Shown: in pieces, positions 7,263 to 14,920 of the stretch | Layout: each line of letters begins with the position of its first letter | Numbering within the stretch: position 1 is the first letter of the stretch | NCBI RefSeq assembly: GCF_000244975.1 | Contig: NZ_CM001440.1 | Span: 1,539,538-1,603,537, forward strand | Source of the DNA: Saccharomonospora cyanea NA-134 | GTDB taxonomy: Bacteria; Actinomycetota; Actinomycetes; Mycobacteriales; Pseudonocardiaceae | DNA: 64,000 nt | Direction of reading: 5' to 3' | Position numbers and translations under genes: made by a program | The notes under the pieces: model-generated | Told to the model about the DNA's origin: nothing | What the model saw: only the letters and a program-made list of their open reading frames with translations | Database searches by the model: none

Positions 7263-8438
7263 ATGACTGACGTGTTCGTACTCGACGCGGTTCGGACGCC
7301 GTTCGGGCGGTACGGCGGCGCGCTGTCCGGCGTGCGCCCCGACGACCTCGCCGCGCACGTGCTGCGGGCGCTGGGCGAACGCCAGGACCTCGACCCGGAA
7401 CTCGTCGACGAGGTCGTGCTCGGTGACGCGAACGGCGCCGGGGAGGACAACCGCAACGTCGCCCGCATGGCCACCCTGCTCGCGGGCTGGCCCACGAGCG
7501 TGCCCGGCAGCACGGTGAACCGCCTGTGCGGTTCCGGCCTCGACGCCGCGATCCAGGCGAGCAGGCAGATCGCGGTCGGGGAGGCGTCGGTGGCGGTCGC
7601 GGGCGGTGTGGAGTCGATGAGCCGCGCGCCGTGGGTGCTGCCCAAGCCCGGGAAGGCGTTCCCGAACGGCAACGAGACGCTGTACTCCACCGCCCTGGGC
7701 TGGCGCATGGTCAACCCGCGGATGCCCGGGAAGTGGACGGTCTCGCTCGGGGAGAGCACCGAACTGCTCGCGCAGCGGTACGGCATCGGTCGCGAGCAGC
7801 AGGACGAGTTCGCGCTGCGCAGTCACCGCGCCGCCGCGAAGGCGTGGGAAGAGGGCTTCTACGACGACCACGTCGTGCCGGTGGAGGGCACGGAGCTGCG
7901 CCGCGACGAGGGCGTCCGGCCCGACACGTCGCCCGAGAAACTCGCGAAGCTCAAGGCGGTGTTCCGCGCCGACGGCACGGTGACGGCGGGCAACGCCTCG
8001 CCGCTGTCCGACGGTGCCTCGGCGGTGTTGCTCGCCGACCGTGCCGGAGCCGACCGGATCGGCGCGACCCCGCTGGCCAGGATCGCGGGACGCGGGGCGG
8101 CCGGCGTCGACCCCGACGTGTTCGGAATCGGGCCTGTGAGGGCGGCCGAGCTCGCGCTCAAGCGCGCGGGCATCGGCTGGGGCGACCTCACCGCGGTGGA
8201 GCTGAACGAGGCGTTCGCCGCGCAGTCGCTCGCGTGCCTGGCCGACTGGCCCGACCTCGACCCCGGCATCGTGAACGTCCACGGTGGCGCGATCGCGATC
8301 GGACACCCGCTCGGCGCGTCGGGCGGACGTATCCTCGGCACGCTGGCGCACCAGCTGCGCAGGAAGGGCGGCGGCTGGGGCCTGGCCGCCATCTGTATCG
8401 GCGTCGGTCAGGGGCTCGCCGTGGTGCTGGAGGCGTGA
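7263..8438 (+). CDS. pcaF: Beta-ketoadipyl-CoA thiolase
   Basis: 391-residue degradative thiolase. Nucleophile Cys89 in NRLCGSGLDA, catalytic His in GGAIAIGHPLGASGGR and the second Cys in AICIGVGQG are all present. Cleaves 3-oxoadipyl-CoA to succinyl-CoA and acetyl-CoA. It starts 21 nt after the CoA-transferase B stop, behind AGGAGGCA, so the three genes form the last two steps of aromatic catabolism. The upstream ring-cleavage genes (pcaGH, catA and so on) are not in this window, so the source of 3-oxoadipate is inferred. Confidence 0.85.
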   Translation: MTDVFVLDAVRTPFGRYGGALSGVRPDDLAAHVLRALGERQDLDPELVDEVVLGDANGAGEDNRNVARMATLLAGWPTSVPGSTVNRLCGSGLDAAIQASRQIAVGEASVAVAGGVESMSRAPWVLPKPGKAFPNGNETLYSTALGWRMVNPRMPGKWTVSLGESTELLAQRYGIGREQQDEFALRSHRAAAKAWEEGFYDDHVVPVEGTELRRDEGVRPDTSPEKLAKLKAVFRADGTVTAGNASPLSDGASAVLLADRAGADRIGATPLARIAGRGAAGVDPDVFGIGPVRAAELALKRAGIGWGDLTAVELNEAFAAQSLACLADWPDLDPGIVNVHGGAIAIGHPLGASGGRILGTLAHQLRRKGGGWGLAAICIGVGQGLAVVLEA

Positions 8439-8527
8439 ACGGCACGCAGGAGGGCACGCCCACGCCGACGCTCACTCTCCGAGACGGGCGGGCTCCGGAG
8501 GGGGCCCCGCCGCGATAGGTTGGACGC

Positions 8528-9322
8528 ATGGAGTCAGGCAGCGGACGGGCCGCACACCACGTGCAGTCGCTGGAGCGTGGGCTGGCCGTGATCAAGGCGT
8601 TCGGTGCCGGGACACCGCAGCTCACGCTCAGCGACGTGGCGAAGGCGACCGGGCTGACCAGGGCCGCCGCGCGCCGGTTCCTGCTGACCCTGGCCGACCT
8701 CGGCTACGTCCGTTCGGACGGCCGGTACTTCGGGCTCACCGCCAGGGTGCTCGAACTCGGCTACGCGTTCCTGTCGAGCCTCTCCCTTCCCGAGGTGGTA
8801 CAGCCGCACCTCGAACGGCTGTCGGCGGACGTGCACGAGTCGTGCTCGGTGTCGGTGCTCGACGGCACCGACATCGTCTACGTCGCCAGGGTCGCCGTCT
8901 CCCGGATCATGACCGTGAGCATCGACGTGGGCACGCGGTTCCCGGCCCACGCCACGTCGATGGGACACGTGCTGCTCGCCGGGCTCGACGAGGACGCCCT
9001 CTCCGCGTACCTGAACGAGGCTGAGTTCGACCGGCTCACCCACCGCACGATCACCTCCGCCCCGTCGTTGCGAGCCGAGCTCGACGTGGTGCGCGAACAG
9101 GGCTGGGCGCTCGTCGACCAGGAACTGGAGGAGGGGTTGCGGTCGGTGGCCGCTCCCATCCACGACAAGGACGGCAAGGTGGTGGCTGCCGTGAACATCT
9201 CGACGCACGCGAGCCGTACGAGTCCGGAGGAGGCGCGGACCCGGCTGCTCCCCCGGTTGCGGGAGACCGCCGAACGCATCGAGGCCGACCTGGCCGTCGC
9301 TCCCTCGGCGCGGGTGTCATGA
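8528..9322 (+). CDS. pcaR: IclR family regulator, PcaR-like
   Basis: 264 residues: an N-terminal winged helix-turn-helix (about 12-75; TLSDVAKATGLTRAAARRFL) and a C-terminal IclR effector domain (about 90-255), with the conserved end GLRSVAAPIHDKDGKVVAAVNIS. Its position after the CoA-transferase/thiolase genes matches PcaR/PcaU/CatR, which sense beta-ketoadipate pathway intermediates. TAGGTT (8516-8521) lies 6 nt before the ATG with no Shine-Dalgarno, so the message may be leaderless. The stop overlaps the next start by 4 nt. Confidence 0.85.
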   Translation: MESGSGRAAHHVQSLERGLAVIKAFGAGTPQLTLSDVAKATGLTRAAARRFLLTLADLGYVRSDGRYFGLTARVLELGYAFLSSLSLPEVVQPHLERLSADVHESCSVSVLDGTDIVYVARVAVSRIMTVSIDVGTRFPAHATSMGHVLLAGLDEDALSAYLNEAEFDRLTHRTITSAPSLRAELDVVREQGWALVDQELEEGLRSVAAPIHDKDGKVVAAVNISTHASRTSPEEARTRLLPRLRETAERIEADLAVAPSARVS

Positions 9323-9912
9323 GGACCGCGGGCCTGTTGCTGGCCGCCGGGGCGGGACGCCGGTTCGGCAGGCCCAAGGCACTCGTCGAGGTCGACGGCG
9401 AGGCGCTGGTGACGCGTGCCGTGCGGGTGCTGGCCGAGGGCGGCTGCGATCCCGTCGTCGTCGTGCTGGGCGCGCGGGCCGACGACGTGCGCACGTTGCT
9501 GCCCGGCCGGGTCACGACGGTGAACGTGCCGGACTGGGAGGAGGGCATGAGCGCCTCCCTGCGGGAGGGACTGCGCACGCTCGCCCACCTCGCTCCGGTG
9601 CCGGACGCGGTTCTGGTGCACCTGGTGGACCTTCCCGGCGTCGGGTCCGACGTCGTCACCCGCCTGCGGGCGATGGCCGCGCCGGAGGCCGTGGCGCGCG
9701 CCGCGTACGACGGTGTACCGGGACACCCGGTGTTGCTCGGCCGCCGGTGGTGGGCCGACATCGCCGACGTCACGCGCGGTGACGTGGGCGCGCGGGAGTG
9801 GCTGCGGGGCCGAGCCGACCTGCGGCTCGTGGAGTGCGGTGACCTGTCCGAGGGCACCGACGTCGACTCGCCGGCCGACCTGCCGGGAAGCGACGCGCCC
9901 GACCAGAGCTGA
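9319..9912 (+). CDS. MocA-like molybdenum cofactor nucleotidyltransferase
   Basis: 197 residues with the nucleotidyltransferase signature LLLAAGAGRRFGRPKAL (the LAAGxxxRxGxxK P-loop-like motif) and VHLVDLPGV. This NTP-transferase-like family adds CTP or GTP to molybdopterin. MocA-type enzymes make the cytosine dinucleotide cofactor used by the xanthine-oxidase family, whose subunits are encoded downstream at 14.4-18.2 kb. ATGA overlap with the IclR stop means it may be co-transcribed with that regulator, although its role fits the molybdenum hydroxylase locus. Confidence 0.82.
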   Translation: MRTAGLLLAAGAGRRFGRPKALVEVDGEALVTRAVRVLAEGGCDPVVVVLGARADDVRTLLPGRVTTVNVPDWEEGMSASLREGLRTLAHLAPVPDAVLVHLVDLPGVGSDVVTRLRAMAAPEAVARAAYDGVPGHPVLLGRRWWADIADVTRGDVGAREWLRGRADLRLVECGDLSEGTDVDSPADLPGSDAPDQS

Positions 9913-9968
9913 ACGGAGCGGGGGCCGGAGCGCCGCCGTCGCGAGCCGAGGCCAGTAGGCTCGGCCGT

Positions 9969-10880
9969 GTGACAGCCGACAGCAGCGGAGCACCCGGCGC
10001 GGAGGGCACGTCGCCGGAGACACCCGACGAACTCGCCAAGATCCTCGAACGCGCGGGATACCTCGCCGACGCGGGCGTGGCCACGGCAGCGTTCCTGGCT
10101 CTGCGCATGCAGCGACCACTGTTCTGTGAGGGCGAACCGGGTACGGGCAAGACCTCGCTGGCGGTCGCACTGGCGGAGTCGCTCGACCTGCCGTTGATCC
10201 GCTTGCAGTGCCACGAGGGCATCGACGCGGGGCAGGCACTGTACGAGTGGGACTTTCCCCGGCAGCTGCTGCACCTGCGGGCGCTGGAGGCGGCCGAGGG
10301 CGGACGGCTGGACGCGGACAGCGCAGAGCAGTCCCTCTACACGGAACGGTTCCTCCTGGCGCGGCCGTTGTTGCGGGCGCTCACCTCCGCGCCGTGCGTG
10401 CTCCTCGTCGACGAGATCGACCGTGCCGACGACGAGTTCGAGGCGTTCTTGCTGCAACTGCTGGACGAGAACGCCGTCACGATTCCCGAGTACGGCCAGA
10501 TACGGGCCGAGACCCCGCCGCTGGTGGTCCTCACGTCCAACCGCACCCGCGAGGTCCACGACGCGCTCAAGCGCCGCTGCCTCTACCACTGGGTGGAGCA
10601 TCCCGGACTCGACCGCGAGATCGCGATCCTGCGCCGCCGGGTGCCCGGCCTCGGTGAGCGGCTCTCCCGGCAGATCGCCGAGGCGGTGCAGCGCCTGCGT
10701 GCGATGGAGCTGCTCAAACCGCCGGGCGTGGCCGAGGCGATCGACTGGGCGCAGGCGCTGACGGCTCTGGGCAGGGACGAACTCGACGCCGCCTCCGCCG
10801 CCACCACGCTCGGAGCCGTGCTGAAGTACAGCGAGGACCTGGACCGGGTCCGGGCAGCGCTCGACTCGCTCCTGGGCTGA
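9969..10880 (+). CDS. MoxR-family AAA+ ATPase (CoxD-like)
   Basis: 303 residues. Walker A GEPGTGKTSLA, Walker B CVLLVDEIDRAD, sensor VVLTSNRTREVHDALKRRC. MoxR ATPases work with VWA-domain partners as metal-insertion chaperones; CoxD with CoxE builds the CuSMoO2 site of CO dehydrogenase in Oligotropha. The next gene is such a VWA protein. GTG at 9969 has no Shine-Dalgarno, but TAGGCT (9956-9961) lies 7 nt upstream, so translation is probably leaderless and this is a separate transcription start inside the locus. Confidence 0.87.
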   Translation: MTADSSGAPGAEGTSPETPDELAKILERAGYLADAGVATAAFLALRMQRPLFCEGEPGTGKTSLAVALAESLDLPLIRLQCHEGIDAGQALYEWDFPRQLLHLRALEAAEGGRLDADSAEQSLYTERFLLARPLLRALTSAPCVLLVDEIDRADDEFEAFLLQLLDENAVTIPEYGQIRAETPPLVVLTSNRTREVHDALKRRCLYHWVEHPGLDREIAILRRRVPGLGERLSRQIAEAVQRLRAMELLKPPGVAEAIDWAQALTALGRDELDAASAATTLGAVLKYSEDLDRVRAALDSLLG

Positions 10881-10937
10881 CGGGCTTTCGGCGCCGTGAG
10901 CATGGATCTTCCCTTCCCGGAGGGCGACAATGGAGAC

Positions 10938-12092
10938 ATGAACACGCGGGCTCCGCACGAGTCAGGGCTCGACCCAGGCCTCGACCCAGGGGCCGACCCA
11001 CTGACCGGTCTGGTCGGTTTCGCGGCGGCGTTGCGGGAGGCCGGGGTGCGCTGCGACGCGCACCGGGTGCAGGCCTACCTCGACGCGGTGGAGCGTGTGG
11101 ACGTCGCCGACCCGCGACAGCTCTACTGGGCGGGCAGGCTCGCCCTGTGTTCGGAGCCCGACGACCTGCCGCGCTACGACGAGGCGTTCGCCGCGTGGTT
11201 CCGCGACGAACCTCCCGTGCGGCAGCGCAACGCCCTGCCGGTGCCCACGCAGCCCCGGATCGCGGCTCTCGTGACGCAACCGGCGGGTGCCGGTGAGGGC
11301 TCGGGAACGGACGAGCGGCTGAGCGTGGCCGCCAGTGACGCCGAGGTCCTGCGGCACCGCGACCTGGCCGAGCTCACCAAGGCCGAACGGCGCCACCTGC
11401 GCGAACTGCTGGACACGCTGCGCCCCGTGCCCGCGCGCCGCTCCTCGCCGCGGTACCGGACCGCGCGGCGAGGTCGCCTCGACGCGAGCCGCACGCTGCG
11501 GGCGATGCTCGCCGACGGCGGGGAACCCGGGCGCCTCGTCCACTCCCGACGGCGCACCCGGCCCCGCAGGACGGTGCTGCTCGTGGACGTGTCGGGGTCG
11601 ATGAAGCCGTACGCGGACGCCCTGCTGCGCTTCACCCACGTCGTGGTGAGGGCGTCGCCTGCGGACGTGGAGGTCTTCACCCTGGGCACGCGGCTGACCC
11701 GCGTGACGCGGCAGTTGCGGCAGCGCGACCCCGAGCGGGCGATGCTCGACGCCGCGGGCGCGGTCGCCGACTTCGCCGGAGGCACGCGGCTGGGCGAGAC
11801 ACTGCGCGTGTTCCTCGACCGGTGGGGACAGCGCGGCATGGCTCGCCGCGCCACCGTCGTCGTCTTCTCGGACGGCTGGGAACGCGGCGACACCCGGCTG
11901 CTCGGAGACCAGGCGGCACGCCTGCGCCGCCTCGCCCACCGGGTCTTCTGGGTCAACCCGCACGCCGGGCACGAGGGCTACGAGCCCGTGCAGTCCGGCA
12001 TCGCCGCCGTCCTGCCGCACGTGGACCGCTTGCTCGCGGGTCACAGCCTGGCCACGCTCGAACGACTGCTGAGGGAGATCGCACATGCATGA
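10938..12092 (+). CDS. VWA domain protein (CoxE-like)
   Basis: 384 residues from ATG 10938; GTG 10896 or ATG 10902 would add 12-14 residues. N-terminal helical region GLVGFAAALREAGV, an Arg-rich linker, then a von Willebrand A domain with the MIDAS motif LLVDVSGSMKPY and later FSDGWERGD. Partner of the MoxR ATPase just upstream in maturation of molybdenum hydroxylases. It overlaps the next gene by 8 nt. Confidence 0.82.
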   Translation: MNTRAPHESGLDPGLDPGADPLTGLVGFAAALREAGVRCDAHRVQAYLDAVERVDVADPRQLYWAGRLALCSEPDDLPRYDEAFAAWFRDEPPVRQRNALPVPTQPRIAALVTQPAGAGEGSGTDERLSVAASDAEVLRHRDLAELTKAERRHLRELLDTLRPVPARRSSPRYRTARRGRLDASRTLRAMLADGGEPGRLVHSRRRTRPRRTVLLVDVSGSMKPYADALLRFTHVVVRASPADVEVFTLGTRLTRVTRQLRQRDPERAMLDAAGAVADFAGGTRLGETLRVFLDRWGQRGMARRATVVVFSDGWERGDTRLLGDQAARLRRLAHRVFWVNPHAGHEGYEPVQSGIAAVLPHVDRLLAGHSLATLERLLREIAHA

Positions 12093-13209
12093 CGTGCTGG
12101 ACGAACTCCACCGCCGGTGGGAGGCGGGGGAGACCGTGGGAGTCGGGACCGTGGTCGCCACCTTCTCGTCGGCGCCGCGCGCGCCCGGCGCGGCGATGCT
12201 GGTGGGTGCCGACGGCGACGTGGTGGGCAGCGTGTCCGGTGGCTGCGTCGAGGGCGCGGTGTACGAGCTGGCGCAGCAGGTCGTGCGGACCCACACTCCG
12301 GTGTTGCAACGCTACGGCGTCAGTGACGACGACGCGTTCGCCGTGGGGCTGACGTGCGGCGGCATCATCGACATCTTCGTCGAGCGCATCGACCGCGAGT
12401 CGATGCCCGAGCTGCCCGAACTGGTCGCCTCGGTGCGCCAGGGCACGCCGGTGGCCGTCGCCACGATCGTCGAGCACACCGACGCGACGCTGCTGGGCAG
12501 GCGCATGCTGGTGTGGCAGGACCGCGTGGTGGGCGGGCTCGGCTCGTCCCGCATCGACGACGCCGTGGCCGACGACGCGCGTGGCCTGCTCGCCTCGGGC
12601 CGGTCGGGCACCCTGCACTACGGGCCCGAGGGGCAGCGCCGGGGCGAGGGCATGGCCGTGTTCGTGAACTCGTTCGAACCGCCGCCCAGGATGCTGGTGT
12701 TCGGCGCCATCGACTTCGCCGCGGCGATGGCGAGGATGGGCTCCTACCTCGGCTACGAGGTCACGGTGTGCGACGCCCGCCCGGTGTTCGCCACGAGAAG
12801 CCGCTTCCCGGACGCCGACCACGTGGTCGTGGACTGGCCGCACCGCTACCTGACGGCGGAGGCCGAGGCGGGCCGTATCGACGGCAGGACGGTCGTCACC
12901 GTGCTCACCCACGACCCGAAGTTCGACGTGCCGGTGCTCCAGGTGGCGCTCCGGCTCGACGTGGCCTACGTCGGCGCCATGGGCTCCCGCCGCACCCACG
13001 AGGACCGGTTGCGCCGGTTGCGCGAGGCCGGCATGACCGACGCCGAGCTGAAACGGCTGGCCTCCCCGATCGGCCTCGACCTCGGCGCGCGTACACCGGA
13101 GGAGACCGCCGTGTCGATCGCCGCCGAGATCATCGCGCTGCGGTGGGGAGGTGGAGGCCGCCGACTGTCCGACATCGACGGCCGTATCCACACCGAACAG
13201 CACCGCTGA
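12085..13209 (+). CDS. XdhC/CoxI family maturation protein
   Basis: 374 residues. N-terminal XdhC_CoxI domain (VGTVVATFSSAPRAPGAAML; GSVSGGCVEGAVYELA) and a C-terminal Rossmann-like XdhC_C domain (MLVFGAIDFAAAMARMG; YVGAMGSRRTHEDR). XdhC proteins bind molybdenum cofactor, promote its sulfuration and deliver it to the apo-hydroxylase. It is the last forward gene before the convergent VOC/AraC pair and is separated by that pair from the structural subunits at 14.4 kb. Confidence 0.87.
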   Translation: MHDVLDELHRRWEAGETVGVGTVVATFSSAPRAPGAAMLVGADGDVVGSVSGGCVEGAVYELAQQVVRTHTPVLQRYGVSDDDAFAVGLTCGGIIDIFVERIDRESMPELPELVASVRQGTPVAVATIVEHTDATLLGRRMLVWQDRVVGGLGSSRIDDAVADDARGLLASGRSGTLHYGPEGQRRGEGMAVFVNSFEPPPRMLVFGAIDFAAAMARMGSYLGYEVTVCDARPVFATRSRFPDADHVVVDWPHRYLTAEAEAGRIDGRTVVTVLTHDPKFDVPVLQVALRLDVAYVGAMGSRRTHEDRLRRLREAGMTDAELKRLASPIGLDLGARTPEETAVSIAAEIIALRWGGGGRRLSDIDGRIHTEQHR

Positions 13210-13213
13210 CCGG

Positions 13214-13240
13214 CGAGCGGGCACCTCCTCCCCGGCTCGC
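13214..13240. terminator. Weak hairpin between convergent genes
   Basis: GCGAGC (13214-13219) pairs with GCTCGC (13235-13240), a 6-bp stem with a 15-nt loop in the 33-nt gap between the XdhC and VOC stops. Position fits a shared terminator; the stem is short. Confidence 0.3.
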
Positions 13241-13242
13241 GG

Positions 13243-13668
13243 TCACCCCATGCCGTCGAAGACCTGGGTGAGCCGGATGTGGTTGCCCGAGGGGTCGCGG
13301 AACGCGGCGTCGATGCCGTAGGGCCGTTCCTCCGGCTTCTCCACGAACTCCACCCCGCGGGCACTCAGCTCCTGATAGGTCCTGCGGCAGTCGTCGGTGA
13401 CGAGGAAGATCGACGCGCCGACGCCCTTCTCCATGAGTTGGGCCACCTGGGCGGAGGTCGTCTCGTCGAGTACGGGTGGGCCGGGGATCGCCATGAGCAC
13501 GATCGAGACGTCGGACTGACCCGCGGGGCCGACGGTCAGCCACCGGAAGTCGCCCATCTCCGGCACCGTCACGTCGGCACGGACCTCCATGCCGAGTTTG
13601 CGCGTGTAGAAGTCCAGTGCCTCGTCCTGGTCGTGTACCCACACCTGCATGCTGCCGATCCGGAACAT
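13243..13668 (-). CDS. VOC superfamily (glyoxalase/bleomycin-resistance fold) protein
   Basis: 141 residues in the two-module vicinal-oxygen-chelate pattern: MQVWVHDQDEALDFYTRKLG at the start and SARGVEFVEKPEERPYG...FRDPSGNHIRLTQVF at the end. Metal ligands cannot be assigned with certainty. ATG 13668 is preferred over GTG 13674 because GAGGAG sits 6 nt before the ATG and abuts the GTG. It follows an AraC regulator with only 2 nt between stop and start, an arrangement common for AraC/VOC pairs that respond to small toxic molecules. Substrate unknown. Confidence 0.75.
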   Translation of the reverse strand: MFRIGSMQVWVHDQDEALDFYTRKLGMEVRADVTVPEMGDFRWLTVGPAGQSDVSIVLMAIPGPPVLDETTSAQVAQLMEKGVGASIFLVTDDCRRTYQELSARGVEFVEKPEERPYGIDAAFRDPSGNHIRLTQVFDGMG

Positions 13669-13670
13669 CG

Positions 13671-14153
13671 TCACTCCTCACTGTTCGACCGTGTGTTCGA
13701 CGGTGTGTTCGATGACGTTAGACCGTCACCACGCGGCGGTTCTTCTCGAAACGTCCGGAGTCGGGGACGCCCGTACGCGCGCAGGACGCACCCGGGGACG
13801 CGGGCGTGCACGGCCGCGGGAGGAAACGAGCGCCGGTACGCCTTCGGTGAACGGCCGTAGGTGCGGGTGAAGCTGGTGGTGAAGGATCCGACGCTGGTCA
13901 GTCCGACGGCGTGGCAGATCTCAGTGACCGTCCGGTCGGTGGTGCGCAGCAGGGCCGCCGCGCGTTCCAGCCGTCGCGTCAGCAGGTACGCGTGCGGTGA
14001 CTCCCCGAACGCCTTCCGGAACTGCTCGCAGAAGTGGGAACGCGAGAGCCCGGCCGCCTCGGCGAGACCGGCCACGGTGAGCGGCTCGGCGTAGTAGGCG
14101 TCGGCGAGGTCCTTCGCCCTGAGCAGGTGTCGGGTGAGTGACGGGCGTCCCAT
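13671..14153 (-). CDS. AraC family transcriptional regulator, small
   Basis: 160 residues from ATG 14153 (an upstream start at 14183 would add 10). It is essentially an AraC DNA-binding domain with two helix-turn-helix units: LTVAGLAEAAGLSRSHFCEQFRKAFG and TVTEICHAVGLTSVGSFTTSF. There is no N-terminal effector domain. The C-terminal tail (about 110-160) is Arg/Pro-rich and ends in a short Ser/Asn/Thr repeat (TPSNTRSNS), from a repeated GTGTTCGA in the DNA. Probably regulates the VOC gene behind it and perhaps itself. Confidence 0.8.
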   Translation of the reverse strand: MGRPSLTRHLLRAKDLADAYYAEPLTVAGLAEAAGLSRSHFCEQFRKAFGESPHAYLLTRRLERAAALLRTTDRTVTEICHAVGLTSVGSFTTSFTRTYGRSPKAYRRSFPPAAVHARVPGCVLRAYGRPRLRTFREEPPRGDGLTSSNTPSNTRSNSEE

Positions 14154-14300
14154 GACGGCCAGTATCGCCCGCACCGGTGACACGAAACGCTGGTTTTGTC
14201 GCTGCGCTGGAAAGTCCGCTCCCGATGGAGGGAGACCCCACCGGTTCGACGGCGGCAGGGGTTGTCGTCACCGCGCGGACGTAGCAGGGTTGCCTGTGAG

Positions 14301-14321
14301 GCCGATCACTAGCTGATCGGC
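14301..14321. promoter_or_regulatory. Palindrome upstream of the molybdenum hydroxylase genes
   Basis: GCCGATCA (14301-14308) and TGATCGGC (14314-14321) are exact inverted repeats around CTAGC, 56 nt before the small-subunit ATG. The spacing and symmetry fit a dimeric repressor or activator site controlling the hydroxylase operon. No regulator gene for it can be named. Confidence 0.4.
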
Positions 14322-14377
14322 TACGGCCGTTCCACCCGCGGCCCGCCCCGGCGGGTCGAGCCAGTACAGGAGGCCCA

Positions 14378-14920
14378 ATGCGCATCACCGTCACCGTTGA
14401 CGGAACCCGCTACACCGACGAGGTCGAGCCGCGCACGCTTCTCGTCCACTACCTGCGCAACCAGCTCGGCAAGGTCGGCACCGTGGTGGGGTGCGACACC
14501 AGCAACTGCGGCGCGTGCACCGTGCACCTGGACGGGCAGAGCGTGAAGTCCTGCTCGGTTCTCGCCGTCCAGGCCGACGGCCACGAGGTCACGACGATCG
14601 AGGGACTCTCGCGCGACGGCGAGCTGCATCCGGTGCAGCAGGCGTTCCAGGACAACCACGCCCTGCAGTGTGGTTTCTGCACGCCCGGGATGATCATGCA
14701 GTCCCTCGATCTCCTCTCCGAGAACCCCGATCCGGACGAGCAGTCCGTGCGCGAGGGCCTCGAGGGCAACCTCTGTCGCTGCACCGGTTACCAGAACATC
14801 GTCCGCGCGGTGCGGGACGCGGCCGAGCGCATGCGCCCCGGAGCCGGTCCGGAGGCCGAACGCGTCGGCGAGGCCACGGGCACCGCGACGGCGCCGAGCA
14901 TGGGTGGAGGTGCTGAGTAG
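14378..14920 (+). CDS. Molybdenum hydroxylase small subunit, 2x[2Fe-2S] (CoxS-like)
   Basis: 180 residues. The plant-type ferredoxin cluster is bound by [13 protein letters not shown] (Cys39, 44, 47) and KSC; the second helical cluster by QCGFCTPGM and [10 protein letters not shown]. It passes electrons from the molybdenum site to FAD. The C-terminal 20 residues are a variable tail. The stop at 14920 abuts the ATG of the large subunit, so the subunits are co-translated. Confidence 0.92.
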   Translation: MRITVTVDGTRYTDEVEPRTLLVHYLRNQLGKVGTVVGCDTSNCGACTVHLDGQSVKSCSVLAVQADGHEVTTIEGLSRDGELHPVQQAFQDNHALQCGFCTPGMIMQSLDLLSENPDPDEQSVREGLEGNLCRCTGYQNIVRAVRDAAERMRPGAGPEAERVGEATGTATAPSMGGGAE

